Positions 30,604 to 39,245 are shown, counted from the stretch's first letter. The stretch is 60,928 nt of DNA from Bacteroidota bacterium (GCA_013298895.1 JAAFJM010000020.1:1-60928), one strand, 5' to 3'. The notes: generated from the sequence alone by a model not told the origin. A program made the numbers and translations.

Positions 30604-30634
30604 TTTGTCAATTTGGTAAATTCTGTTAGGTTTG
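30604..30634 (+). promoter_or_regulatory. Promoter of the GT9 glycosyltransferase gene
   Basis: TTTG at 30604-30607, 19 bases, then TAGGTTTG at 30627-30634: a full match to the Bacteroidota -33/-7 consensus. The start codon follows about 60 bases later. Confidence 0.75.
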
Positions 30635-30694
30635 CCTTGACACAAATTTTAAGAACCCAAATAAACGGTTTTAACCTTTATTTACCCATAAAAA

Positions 30695-31780
30695 ATGACT
30701 GATATAGCCACTACTTTTAAACCAAATTGCCTTCATTTTAAAGGTCATATTCCTTGTAAACCTCATAAACAAAATGGTTACCATTGTGCCGATTGCCCTA
30801 GTTTTACACCAGTTTCGAAACGAATTTTAATTATAAAATTAGGCGCCATTGGCGATGTAATTCGCACCACTCCATTGGTTGTAAAATATAAAGCACTATA
30901 TCCAAACTGTAAAATTACTTGGCTTACTTGGACTCCCGACATTTTACCATCGAGCCAAATAGATGAAATACTAAAATGGGATATCAATTCCATTATGTAT
31001 GCACAACACAGCAGTTGGGACATTGCTATTAATTTAGACAAAGAAAAAGAGGCAGGCGCTTTGCTAAAGGTAATTGATGCCAAAGAAAAGTATGGTTATA
31101 TTTTAAAAGATAACGAAATTCAACCTGCAAATGAATTGGCAATTCATAAATTTAGCACTGGCATGTTTGATGATGTGAGCCAAGCTAATACCAAAAGTTA
31201 TTTACAAGAAATTTTTGAAATTTGCGGATTTACCCATGATGGCGAACCCTATTTAATGGATAAACATGACGACAAAGGTTATGTTTGGAATTTGCCAACA
31301 GACAAAAAAATAATTGGAATGAATACAGGCTGCGGTGGCCGTTGGACTACTCGATTGTGGACAATAGACAAATGGGTTGAGTTAGTTGGTGTTTTAAAAG
31401 CCCAACATCCAGAAGCTGAAATATTATTATTAGGTGGCGAAGCAGAACATGAGCGTAATAAAGAAATTCAAGCACTTTCAGGTGCTTTGTATTTAGGTTA
31501 TTTTAGTTTGTTTGAATTTATAAATTTGGTAAATCAATGCCATTTAATCATTACCCAAGTAACTATGGGAATGCATATTACCTTGGCATTGGGTAAAAAA
31601 ATTGTGTTAATGAATAATATTTTTAACCCACATGAGTTTGATTTATTTGGCAAAGGCGAAATTGTAATGCCAGACAAAACTTGTAAATGTTTTTATCGTG
31701 GTTCGTGCTTGGATGGCGTTAGCTGTATGGAAAATTTACCTGCTCAAAAAATTGCAACTGCTGTTGCTTCACACTATTAA
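30695..31780 (+). CDS. Glycosyltransferase family 9 (heptosyltransferase-like) with N-terminal Cys motif
   Basis: 361 residues. After an N-terminal segment with four cysteines (CLHF.GHIPC, then HCADC) comes RILIIKLGAIGDVIRTTPL, the classic start of ADP-heptose:LPS heptosyltransferases. GMNTGCGGRWTTRLW (nucleotide-sugar site) lies near residue 210 and the second lobe ends with a QVTMGMHITLALGKKIVLMNN region near 290. GT9 enzymes add heptose or related sugars to lipopolysaccharide at the inner membrane face. The Cys4 prefix could bind zinc; I recall it in Bacteroidota members but do not know its role. The C-terminal tail also has several cysteines (CKCFYRGSCLDGVSC). An oxidoreductase gene follows 12 bases later. 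Confidence 0.88.
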   Translation: MTDIATTFKPNCLHFKGHIPCKPHKQNGYHCADCPSFTPVSKRILIIKLGAIGDVIRTTPLVVKYKALYPNCKITWLTWTPDILPSSQIDEILKWDINSIMYAQHSSWDIAINLDKEKEAGALLKVIDAKEKYGYILKDNEIQPANELAIHKFSTGMFDDVSQANTKSYLQEIFEICGFTHDGEPYLMDKHDDKGYVWNLPTDKKIIGMNTGCGGRWTTRLWTIDKWVELVGVLKAQHPEAEILLLGGEAEHERNKEIQALSGALYLGYFSLFEFINLVNQCHLIITQVTMGMHITLALGKKIVLMNNIFNPHEFDLFGKGEIVMPDKTCKCFYRGSCLDGVSCMENLPAQKIATAVASHY

Positions 31781-31792
31781 TCAGTAATCAAA

Positions 31793-32794
31793 ATGCGCGC
31801 TATAGTTTTAGAAGAATTAAACCAAAAATTAGCAGTTAAAGAAGTTGAAACTCCAACTATTGCAGATAATGAAGTATTGGTAAAAATACATGCTGCTGCC
31901 TTTAATCACCGCGATTTATGGATACAGAAAGGGCAATATGCCGGTATTCGTTTTCCCATAATTTTAGGTAGCGATGGCAGCGGAACTGTTGCAAAAATTG
32001 GTGCTAATGTAAATGCGGATTGGTTAAATAAAGAAGTAGTCATAAACCCAAGTTTAAATTGGGGAAACAATCCCCGAGTACAAGCTAAAGACTATGTAAT
32101 ATTAGGCACTCCAAATGATGGCACTTTTGCAGAATATGTTAAAGTTGACGCAAGGTTATTGCATATAAAACCTACTCATTTAACTTTTGAGCAAGCTGCT
32201 GCTTTTCCTTTGGCAGGCTTAACAGCATATAGAGCAACTATGAAACGTGCAGCAGCTAAAGCTAGCGAAAATGTATTGATTACAGGAATTGGTGGAGGTG
32301 TTGCTTTGTTCTGTGTTCAGTTTGCTGTAGCTGCAGGCTGCAATGTATATGTTACCAGTGGCGATGATGAAAAAATAGCTAAAGCAATAACCTTAGGTGC
32401 AAAGGGTGGTGTAAATTATAAAAATCAAAATTGGGATAAAGAGCTAAAAGCCATGTGTGGTGGTTTTGAAGCCATGGTGGATAGCAGCGGTGGTGATACT
32501 TTTGCTAAATTAGTTGATTTAGCAAAGACCGCTGGAAGAATTGCCATGTATGGCGCAACTTTGGGTGCATTTAACAGTGGAGTTCCTGCTAAAATATTTT
32601 GGAAACAACTAGATATTTTAGGTTCTACCATGGGTAACGATGATGAATTTGCCGAGATGTTAGCCTTTATCAATGATCACAAAATTATTCCTATTGTTGA
32701 TGAGGTTTTTGAACTAGCACAAGCGCAAACAGCCATTGAAAAAATGAGCCAAGGCAAACAGTTTGGAAAAATTGTTTTGAAAGTAGCTTTTTAG
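31793..32794 (+). CDS. Zinc-binding-dehydrogenase-like MDR oxidoreductase
   Basis: 333 residues. The N-terminal GroES-like fold (AFNHRDLWIQKGQY, FPIILGSDGSGTVAKIG) and a Rossmann domain (NVLITGIGGGVALFCVQFAVAAGCNVYVTS near residues 160-188) mark the medium-chain dehydrogenase/reductase family. The usual structural-zinc cysteines are absent. The protein resembles quinone oxidoreductase or acryloyl-CoA reductase-type members, which reduce quinones or enones with NADPH in the cytosol. It is probably co-transcribed with the GT9 gene (12-base gap) and its stop lies 5 bases from the end of the convergent gene. Confidence 0.85.
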   Translation: MRAIVLEELNQKLAVKEVETPTIADNEVLVKIHAAAFNHRDLWIQKGQYAGIRFPIILGSDGSGTVAKIGANVNADWLNKEVVINPSLNWGNNPRVQAKDYVILGTPNDGTFAEYVKVDARLLHIKPTHLTFEQAAAFPLAGLTAYRATMKRAAAKASENVLITGIGGGVALFCVQFAVAAGCNVYVTSGDDEKIAKAITLGAKGGVNYKNQNWDKELKAMCGGFEAMVDSSGGDTFAKLVDLAKTAGRIAMYGATLGAFNSGVPAKIFWKQLDILGSTMGNDDEFAEMLAFINDHKIIPIVDEVFELAQAQTAIEKMSQGKQFGKIVLKVAF

Positions 32795-32799
32795 TTAAT

Positions 32800-33285
32800 T
32801 CAACTTGTTTCCTTATCATACATCTTTAAACCTTTAACCAATTTGTTTATTGTTTTAGCCAATCTAACTATCTTGGTTTCTTCCTTTTTAGCGGAATAAA
32901 TGTATTGAATATAAAACTTTTGTTCACTCTCAGTTAGCTTATTAAAAAAAGTTAATGCTTGGGGCTCTTCTTCCAAGCAAAGCATCATTTCTTCAGGAAC
33001 TTCCAATGGTTCATTATCCTTAAAAAGTATTATATGAACAGTATCTCCCTCCTTTTTATTGATTATTTTTCTGATTTCAGCTTTTACAGGTAAAAACAAA
33101 TTACCATTTTCCATTGGCATTAAATGGTATTTTCGTATTTCATAGCCATCAATAGTTCCACGTACTTTTACCCAACCAAAAGGTGATTTTTTATCTTGCA
33201 AAATTTCTGGGATTCTTGCAAAGGTCCAACCACCTTTTCCTGAAATTTTTTCTAATACATACTTTTTATCTACTAATGGGTTCAT
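32800..33285 (-). CDS. DUF1905 / YdeI-OmpD-associated family protein
   Basis: 161 residues, no signal peptide. The first ~95 residues fit DUF1905: LEKISGKGGWTFARIPEI, FGWVKVRGTIDGYEIRKYHLMPM and LPVKAEIRKIINKKEGDTVHIIL. The last ~60 fit the YdeI/OmpD-associated helical domain (ALTFFNKLTESEQKFYIQYIYSAKKEETKIVRLAKTI, given here in outline). Such proteins have been linked to bacteriocin protection, but the biochemical role is unclear. It is a single gene, convergent with the MDR gene and divergent from the subtilase. Confidence 0.85.
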   Translation of the reverse strand: MNPLVDKKYVLEKISGKGGWTFARIPEILQDKKSPFGWVKVRGTIDGYEIRKYHLMPMENGNLFLPVKAEIRKIINKKEGDTVHIILFKDNEPLEVPEEMMLCLEEEPQALTFFNKLTESEQKFYIQYIYSAKKEETKIVRLAKTINKLVKGLKMYDKETS

Positions 33286-33396
33286 ATCAAATTATTTGTT
33301 GCAAGATATTTGTATTAATAAATTTTAGCAATAATTATAAAATTTGTTTTTTTTCCTAAAATTTTGTTTCAAAAAAGGCTAGTATTATAATTGCCT

Positions 33397-35067
33397 ATGG
33401 ATAAATTATCTAAACTGCTTTTATTAGCCTTGTTCACAGTGGCTTGTAATTGGTGCGCTGCGCAAGTAAATACTAAAACTTACGTAGTTTACCTAAATGC
33501 TAAAACCACCACTAACTTTAACCCCTATCATTATTTTGATGCAAAAAACATAGAACGTAAAGTTTTAGCTCATTTGCCGCTTTATGATGAACGCGATTTG
33601 CCGGTTAATGAAGTGGCCTTTAATGCTGTTAAAAATACAAATGCTGAATTATTAGTGGTTAGTAGGTGGTTAAATGCTATTTTTATCAATGCTAGTTTTG
33701 AGCAAATAGAAAAGATTAAAAACTTACCGTCTGTAAAGTTTGTAGATGAGTTTATTTCTTCCAAAGGCAAAGTCATTGCATCGGTTGAAGCTGAATTAAC
33801 GCCAAGAAATACACAAATTTTAAAATACCAAACCAAACGCTTACAAGTTGATGAATTTGAAAGTAAGAACTTATCTGGTAAGGGCATTCGCATTGCAGTT
33901 TTTGATGTTGGTTTTTCAGGTGCAGATAAGCATGCAGCCTTCAAACATATTTACGATAATCAACGCATTATTAAAACATATGATTTTGTTAGAAACAACA
34001 ATAATGTTTATTTAGGTGGTGCTCATGGAACCAATACTTTAAGCTGCATAGCTGGTGTTTATAATGGGCAAAAAATGGGAATGGCTACCGATGCAGAATT
34101 TTTACTTGCTCGCACAGAATGGACTACTAAAGAAGACAAACAAGAAGAATATTTTTGGTTAGCAGCTGCCGAATGGGCCGATAAAAATGGAGCTAATATT
34201 ATTAGCAGTTCGTTAGGTTATGGCAACGATTGGTACACTGTTAAAGATATGGATGGCAAAAAAAGTGTGGTGGCTTTTGCCGCTACTGTAGCTGCTCAAA
34301 AAGGAATTTTGGTGGTTAATTCGGCTGGCAATGAATACGAAGATAAAAAATGGAGAACTATTATTACTCCTTCTGATGCCGATAGTGTATTATGTGTTGG
34401 AGGAACCGATCCTTACACCGATAGGCACATTAGCTTTAGTAGTATTGGCCCAAGTGCCGATTATAGAACAAAACCAAATGTAAGTGCTCCTGGTCAGGTT
34501 ATAGCTGCTAATCCAAATGGCACTATAGGTCAAACGTTTGGAACATCGTTTTCATGTCCTTTAGTGAGTGGTTTTGCTGCTTGTGCTTGGCAAAGCAATC
34601 GTAGTTTAACCAATATGCAGCTTTTTGCTGAAATTGAAAAGTCGGGTCATTTATATCCTTATTTTGATTATATGCACGGGCATGGTATTCCTCAAGCTAG
34701 TTATTTTACTAAAACTAAAAAAACAGTTTCGCCTAATTTCCATTTAATTGATTCTATTAAAGATAACCAAAGCATTACTTTTCAAATTACTGACTCTGTT
34801 TTTATAAAAAAATATGAGGCATATTATAATTACCAAATACAAATAGATACCGTGAATACTGATTCTATTATGGTTCCTGAGGTGGAAGAACCCAAATCAT
34901 GTAACCTTTATTGGAATATTAAAAATACTGAAGGCAAAATTTTGTACTACGAAGTAATTGAAGTTGAAAGTATTGAAGATATAGTAATTAATCCTAAAAC
35001 TATTCAAAAAGGTTATATGTTAACCTTTCACTTTGAAGGATATACATTAACCAAAACCATTGAATAA
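33397..35067 (+). CDS. Secreted subtilisin-family (S8) serine protease
   Basis: 556 residues from ATG at 33397; a TTG two codons earlier is less likely. The signal peptide ends CAAQ. Residues ~30-135 look like a propeptide that occludes the active site until processing. The S8 triad is complete: Asp in IAVFDVGFSG near residue 169, His in GGAHGTNT near 209 and Ser in GTSFSCPLVSG near 382, with the oxyanion Asn in VNSAGNE near 310. The ~120-residue tail is beta-rich and does not match a clear T9SS sorting domain, so the final location (periplasm or outside) is uncertain. It heads a three-gene run with a beta-barrel and menA, with gaps of only a few bases. Confidence 0.9.
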   Translation: MDKLSKLLLLALFTVACNWCAAQVNTKTYVVYLNAKTTTNFNPYHYFDAKNIERKVLAHLPLYDERDLPVNEVAFNAVKNTNAELLVVSRWLNAIFINASFEQIEKIKNLPSVKFVDEFISSKGKVIASVEAELTPRNTQILKYQTKRLQVDEFESKNLSGKGIRIAVFDVGFSGADKHAAFKHIYDNQRIIKTYDFVRNNNNVYLGGAHGTNTLSCIAGVYNGQKMGMATDAEFLLARTEWTTKEDKQEEYFWLAAAEWADKNGANIISSSLGYGNDWYTVKDMDGKKSVVAFAATVAAQKGILVVNSAGNEYEDKKWRTIITPSDADSVLCVGGTDPYTDRHISFSSIGPSADYRTKPNVSAPGQVIAANPNGTIGQTFGTSFSCPLVSGFAACAWQSNRSLTNMQLFAEIEKSGHLYPYFDYMHGHGIPQASYFTKTKKTVSPNFHLIDSIKDNQSITFQITDSVFIKKYEAYYNYQIQIDTVNTDSIMVPEVEEPKSCNLYWNIKNTEGKILYYEVIEVESIEDIVINPKTIQKGYMLTFHFEGYTLTKTIE

Positions 35068-35070
35068 AAT

Positions 35071-35769
35071 ATGAAAAAAGTAATAATCACATTATCGCTT
35101 GTTATGGCAAGCATGGGCATTTTAAATGCACAAACAGTAGTAGTGGAAGAAGAAGTAAACAAGGCTCCAACTAATAATATACCTGCTTACAAACCCAGTA
35201 AAACCGATGCTGGTTTTATGATGGAACTTACTAGCTATGGCGGGTTTGACGAAAAAGGATTAAAAGGAAAATTTGGAAACTCTATTGGATTCAATTTTTT
35301 ATTTAATTTAAAATATAAGTTGGCAAAAAAAGTACAGTTGGTTTCGCAGGTAGGTATTAATTACGAAAATTATAGTTTCATTAAAACCGATACCAATACT
35401 ACATTTCCAAATTCAGTTAGCAATAACGAAATGGATAGATTCAGTGTTACCGCTGCATCACTTAGTTTAGGAGCCCGCTTTAAACTTAAAAAATCGTTAT
35501 ATACCGAATTAGGAGCTACGGGTAAATGGAATTTTTCGAAAGTCTATAATTACGAGGATAAAGATTTAAATGGCAACAAAAGAGAGGTATTTGTGCATGA
35601 TGTGGCATACCTAAAAGATTTTACCGCTGATGCCTATTTACGACTAGGTATTAAAGGAATTTCTTTGGTGGCTTATTATCGTTTAACAGATATGATGCAA
35701 ACAGCTAATTATGCACCTGTGGTTTACGAAACACCACGCCTGCGTTTAGGAATAAGTTTAGGTTTATAA
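35071..35769 (+). CDS. Small outer-membrane beta-barrel protein
   Basis: 232 residues. The signal peptide ends GILNAQ. After a short Pro/Asn-rich stretch come alternating amphipathic strands (GFMMELTSYGG, IGFNFLFNLKYKLAKKVQLVSQVGINYE, ASLSLGARFKLKKSLYTELGATGKW), ending RLRLGISLGL. This is the pattern of an 8- to 10-strand porin-family barrel. The role is unknown. It begins 3 bases after the protease stop, and menA starts 5 bases after its own stop, so the three are translated from one transcript; whether the protease processes this barrel cannot be said. Confidence 0.8.
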   Translation: MKKVIITLSLVMASMGILNAQTVVVEEEVNKAPTNNIPAYKPSKTDAGFMMELTSYGGFDEKGLKGKFGNSIGFNFLFNLKYKLAKKVQLVSQVGINYENYSFIKTDTNTTFPNSVSNNEMDRFSVTAASLSLGARFKLKKSLYTELGATGKWNFSKVYNYEDKDLNGNKREVFVHDVAYLKDFTADAYLRLGIKGISLVAYYRLTDMMQTANYAPVVYETPRLRLGISLGL

Positions 35770-35774
35770 AAAAC

Positions 35775-36677
35775 ATGAAAAATTGGATTGAAGCCTTTAG
35801 GCTGCGCACCCTCATGCTTTCATTGGCATGTATATTAATGGGTGTTTTTTTAGCGAAAATATTTTCACAAAATGTATCTATAGTTTCCGTAGTGCTAACC
35901 TTGCTTACAGCTTTGTTTTTGCAAATACTTTCGAACTTAGCTAACGATTATGGCGATAGCAAACATGGTGCAGACCATGATGGCCGTAAAGGACCTAAAA
36001 GAGCTGTACAATCAGGTAAAATTACTGAAGTCCAAATGTTAGTAGGTATTAAAATATTTGTAGCTTTAAGTCTTGTTACTGGTATAGCCTTATTATATTC
36101 TTGTTTAAATGTAATAGGGTTAAACGGTGTTATTACTTTATTTGTAATAGGCATAGCTGCTATAGTAGCTGCCATAGCTTATACCAATGGCAAGCGCCCT
36201 TATGGCTATATGGGCCTTGGCGACATTTCTGTATTTATATTCTTTGGGTTAATAGCAGTATGCGGTACTTACTATTTATTGGTTGGCGCTATCAATCCCT
36301 TTATATTTTTACCTGCTATTAGCTGTGGTTTGTTTTCGGTAGGTGTGTTAAATTTAAACAATATGCGTGATATTGATTCGGATATAGAAGCAGGAAAAAA
36401 CAGCATTCCTGTGCGTTTAGGTTACGCTAAAAGTAAAGTTTACCATTATTTAATTATTATATCAGCATTACTTTGTTCATTAATATTTGTAATGTTTTAC
36501 AAAGAAATGCCTACATGGCAAAACCTATCGTTTGTTGCTTGTTTTCCATTGTTTTTAAAACAATTATTTACGGTAAAAAACACATCAGATAAAATAAAAT
36601 TAGATCCATTATTAAAACAGCTTTCTATTTCTACTATGCTGTTTGTATTGTTGTTTGGGTTAGCTAATTTAATTTAA
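35775..36677 (+). CDS. menA: 1,4-dihydroxy-2-naphthoate polyprenyltransferase MenA
   Basis: 300 residues, about nine hydrophobic segments. Both prenyltransferase motifs are intact: NDYGDSKHGADHDGR near residue 56, and NNMRDIDSDIEAGKNS near 195, which bind Mg-diphosphate. The enzyme joins a polyprenyl chain to DHNA to make demethylmenaquinone in the inner membrane, fitting an organism that respires with menaquinone. UbiA-family relatives are possible, but length, N-terminal WIEAFRLRTLMLS and the motif details fit MenA. It is the last gene of the protease-barrel-menA run; no strong terminator is visible after it. Confidence 0.93.
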   Translation: MKNWIEAFRLRTLMLSLACILMGVFLAKIFSQNVSIVSVVLTLLTALFLQILSNLANDYGDSKHGADHDGRKGPKRAVQSGKITEVQMLVGIKIFVALSLVTGIALLYSCLNVIGLNGVITLFVIGIAAIVAAIAYTNGKRPYGYMGLGDISVFIFFGLIAVCGTYYLLVGAINPFIFLPAISCGLFSVGVLNLNNMRDIDSDIEAGKNSIPVRLGYAKSKVYHYLIIISALLCSLIFVMFYKEMPTWQNLSFVACFPLFLKQLFTVKNTSDKIKLDPLLKQLSISTMLFVLLFGLANLI

Positions 36678-37192
36678 TGGTAAAAATTTCCTAAATTTAG
36701 CGAAAAATGGAAGTCTTAAAGTAATTTGCAAATGATTTTTAGATTCCTATAAAAATAACAAGTTAACTAATTAAACTGTTGGAGTAACTGTAACTCCCTA
36801 CATTATCATTTTAAAAAATTTATTTCGGAAAACAATTGGATTAATAGCTTACAAAATTAGCTAAAACACGAGTTACAAAGCAAGAATTTTTTGTTCAAAA
36901 TTGAGAATTAAGTAAATTCAATAAGGTACATTTTATAAAAAAAGAATGGAATTTGCTTTTTTAGTTAAGTGGATTTATAAAAGGATAATTAGGTTGTTGT
37001 ATGCATTTTGGAAATAAAAAACGCTACTTTTGCATGGCTATGACGTCTTTAGCACATGATAACACTTTATAAACCTCCTTTAAAGTAAAAATAATAAGTA
37101 AATAACAATCAAACCAAAGGTGAGAATAATTGTAAATGCTTATAAACAAAAAAGCCTAGCATTTTTAAATGCTAGGCTTATATTACTTTCGT
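36678..37192. other. 515-bp gap before tRNA-Glu, possible small RNA
   Basis: No protein gene is visible. A short hairpin GGAGT/ACTCC lies at 36781-36797. A full -7 match TACTTTTG is at 37025-37032 on the plus strand, but no TTG at 19 bases. A transcript from it would run about 140 bases into the hairpin at 37152-37179, so a small RNA is possible but unproven. Confidence 0.3.
37152..37179 (-). terminator. Terminator of tRNA-Glu
   Basis: A perfect 13-bp stem (AAGCCTAGCATTT with AAATGCTAGGCTT), 2-base loop, followed by a U tract on the minus strand, 14 bases beyond the tRNA 3' end. A near copy is at 37346. Confidence 0.8.
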
Positions 37193-37267
37193 TGGTAGCC
37201 CGTAGGGGAGTCGAACCCCTCTTTAATGGATGAAAACCATTTGTCCTAACCGATAGACGAACGGGCC
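37193..37267 (-). tRNA. tRNA-Glu (anticodon TTC)
   Basis: The minus strand reads GGCCCGT for the 5' acceptor strand, a D arm with GGTTAGGAC, an anticodon loop TTTTCAT flanked by ATGG/CCAT (anticodon TTC), a T arm GAGGGGTTCGACTCCCC, then ACGGGCT, discriminator A and an encoded CCA. The first acceptor pair is G-U. All arms fold; 72 bases plus CCA. Confidence 0.95.
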
Positions 37268-37280
37268 ATTTTTGGGACTG

Positions 37281-37310
37281 CGAAAATATAAATAAAGTTT
37301 AATTATCCAA
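37281..37310 (-). promoter_or_regulatory. Promoter of tRNA-Glu
   Basis: On the minus strand: TTTGG ending at 37308, 19 bases, then TATTTTCG (37288-37281), one mismatch to TAnnTTTG. Transcription would start just upstream of the tRNA 5' end. Confidence 0.6.
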
Positions 37311-37345
37311 ACTTTAAGTTATTTGAGTTTGTTGTAAAAACAAAA

Positions 37346-37373
37346 AAGCCTAACATTTAAAAATGTTAGGCTT
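37346..37373 (-). terminator. Terminator downstream of the hipBA pair, twin of the tRNA terminator
   Basis: A 13-bp stem (AAGCCTAACATTT with AAATGTTAGGCTT) and a 2-base loop, with a U tract on the minus strand. It differs from the hairpin at 37152 by paired changes in both arms that keep base pairing. Confidence 0.75.
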
Positions 37374-37389
37374 ATGTTACCTTCGTTGG

Positions 37390-37443
37390 TAGAGGTCAAG
37401 GGAAAAAATTCGAACCTTGAATTGCTTATTGAGGATATGAAAA
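37390..37443. repeat. 54-bp direct repeat, left copy, flanking hipBA
   Basis: Differs from 39436-39489 at one base. It contains AAAAATTCGAACCTTGAA; on the minus strand this is a T-arm-like GGTTCGAA followed by a segment ending CTACCA, and from there to the terminator it resembles the 3' flank of tRNA-Glu. It looks like an attachment-site or tRNA-end remnant. Confidence 0.7.
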
Positions 37444-37538
37444 GATTTATTGATTCTATTTAGTTAATACAATAATACCGATACATTTTATATGTATTCA
37501 AAACAAATTTTGATCTAGTTATAAAATGAAGATGATAT

Positions 37539-38765
37539 CTATGATTTCTTGCCAATAACTTTTTCTATTCTATTTTTAGAATCAGTAGTTACCTTGCACT
37601 GTTTAGCATATATTTTCCAATTGGAAATTGTTGCTTGTACTTGATCAATAATTTTTTCTCCATTTTTAATTTTAAAATAACTAACTAATTCCAACAGGTG
37701 TTTTTTAGTTGGATTGGCGCTTTCTCCGCTTACCATTGTGCTGTGCATACCATGTGATGAACTTGAAAATGTTAAATCGTAAGCTGGAGCAAGTTTCCAG
37801 TTTCCAAATTCATCCATTAAAAAAGAAATGTTTTTGCTATGGTCATCTCTATTATGGGCAAAAACATTAAAGGCAGCTATTCTTAAAACTTTCTCATAAA
37901 CATTCACATCTTGTTCTAATTTAAAAGCGCAATCCATAATATGACCATAATCTAAATTGCTCAATCTAAAATTATCATGCATAATACCTGCTGCTGAATG
38001 CATGTGCAAACGTTTATTTCCAATTCTATCAAATCGTTTAGTACCAAAGTAAACCTTACCCGATTTTCCCTTAAAAAGTTTACAATCACTCATCTTAATT
38101 CCTGCGTCTATTGCCATTTTAGAATAAGCATATTCAATTTTTGCAATGTCCTGCCAATCAGAGGATGAAGGAAATTTAATGAGCCAATGTTCATAACCAG
38201 CAGGTAAATTTTTTATTGAGCCTATTATGTGTTGTGTGTTTGGGTTGTATCCAACCAAAATTTTAGGCCTAGCTCCACCAGAGGAACCGCCCAATAAATA
38301 TAGTTCATCAAGTATTTCTATAGAGGTTCCCGTAAGGATTTGATGAGATGCAATTGCAATTTCATCAAGCTCAAACCCAAATAGTTTTTGTTTTCCATCA
38401 TTTATTTCTGGTTTATATATTAAGGCACCTACACCATTACTCCCCACAAAAGCTAAACGATCGAGCATAGTAATATCACTTACATCAATTCCTTTAGCTG
38501 TTAAGGATCTATCAAGCAACAATTTCCCCCATCCATCAGGTAATGAATCGGCAAATACACCAAATAGCCCATCAAAAGGCAATGCATCTGCTTTATTTAT
38601 TTCATTATTTAGTTTTAATTTTAACGGAGATATTTCCATTCCTTTACTAATAAAGTCTACATAATATTTGAAATAAATATTGCGTCCATCACTAACTAAT
38701 TCACCTAATTCAATTTCATTTTCATTGAACTGAATTGAAACAAATATTTTTTTTACATGCTCCAT
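37539..38765 (-). CDS. hipA: HipA-family serine/threonine kinase toxin
   Basis: 408 residues. The N-terminal HipA-specific domain has LPFDGLFGVFADSLPDGWG near residues 60-79. The kinase body has GGSSGGARPKIL near 160, the ATP-side WLIKFP near 190, the catalytic loop AHNRDDHSKNISF near 300 (Asp and Asn present) and the metal-binding APAYDLTFS near 322. All residues needed for activity appear intact. HipA toxins phosphorylate translation factors such as glutamyl-tRNA synthetase and induce dormancy; a partner antitoxin holds them inactive. Here the antitoxin gene lies 2 bases upstream. It is notable, and perhaps only coincidence, that the pair sits next to tRNA-Glu. The pair is bracketed by 54-bp direct repeats. 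Confidence 0.9.
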   Translation of the reverse strand: MEHVKKIFVSIQFNENEIELGELVSDGRNIYFKYYVDFISKGMEISPLKLKLNNEINKADALPFDGLFGVFADSLPDGWGKLLLDRSLTAKGIDVSDITMLDRLAFVGSNGVGALIYKPEINDGKQKLFGFELDEIAIASHQILTGTSIEILDELYLLGGSSGGARPKILVGYNPNTQHIIGSIKNLPAGYEHWLIKFPSSSDWQDIAKIEYAYSKMAIDAGIKMSDCKLFKGKSGKVYFGTKRFDRIGNKRLHMHSAAGIMHDNFRLSNLDYGHIMDCAFKLEQDVNVYEKVLRIAAFNVFAHNRDDHSKNISFLMDEFGNWKLAPAYDLTFSSSSHGMHSTMVSGESANPTKKHLLELVSYFKIKNGEKIIDQVQATISNWKIYAKQCKVTTDSKNRIEKVIGKKS

Positions 38766-38767
38766 TA

Positions 38768-39058
38768 TTAAATCTTTGTTCTATTACTAAAAAGTTTGTC
38801 AATTTGCTTCAAGTCATCATTTGGATTTAAAATTAGTTCAAAATCATGGATACGATTCAGTATTTGAACCGATTTTAATAATGATTCTAACGAGATTTGT
38901 CCACTAAGCTCAAATCGCTTAATACTACCTAATGATACACCAGAACGTGCTGCTAATTCACTTTGTGTTATCCCAAGTTGCTTTCTTAACACTTTGTGTT
39001 TTTGTGCCAACTCTGTTAAGATATCATAAGGTTTTTTATCTACCCCAAATTTTGTCAT
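38768..39058 (-). CDS. hipB: HipB-like XRE-family antitoxin
   Basis: 96 residues from ATG at 39058; an upstream TTG at 39079 lies inside the promoter and is rejected. The helix-turn-helix is LRKQLGITQSELAARSGVSLGSIKRFE, about residues 24-50, followed by a short tail. It should bind and neutralise HipA and repress its own promoter. Two copies of AATAGCTAATATAT, one directly at the start codon and one 40 bases upstream, flank a perfect -7 element and are the obvious operators. The 2-base gap to hipA means coupled translation. Confidence 0.88.
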   Translation of the reverse strand: MTKFGVDKKPYDILTELAQKHKVLRKQLGITQSELAARSGVSLGSIKRFELSGQISLESLLKSVQILNRIHDFELILNPNDDLKQIDKLFSNRTKI

Positions 39059-39120
39059 AATAGCTAATATATTATACAAATATAACTTTTTTTCAATTAA
39101 TAGCTAATATATAAGCTATT
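39059..39120 (-). promoter_or_regulatory. Promoter and operators of hipBA
   Basis: AATAGCTAATATAT occurs at 39059-39072 and 39099-39112, 40 bases apart. The second copy is part of an inverted repeat (AATAGCT 39099-39105, AGCTATT 39114-39120). Between them the minus strand has TATATTTG (39084-39077), a full -7 match. Binding at both sites would block the promoter. Confidence 0.65.
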
Positions 39121-39245
39121 TTCTGGAAATAAGTTAAAGTTTAAAGTAATAACAATAAGTGCTTACTACAATCTAACTTTTCAATATAAGAATTAATAAA
39201 TTTTTACCAAAGACATTGATTATGTTTTATTTTAGAACGAGTTTC

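Noticed and set aside
37374-37463. A 29-codon ORF starting MLPSLVEVKG and ending FIDSI in the left repeat
   Set aside because: It begins inside the terminator flank and shares its body with the right repeat; no independent start signal. Recorded only as an alternative reading of the repeats.
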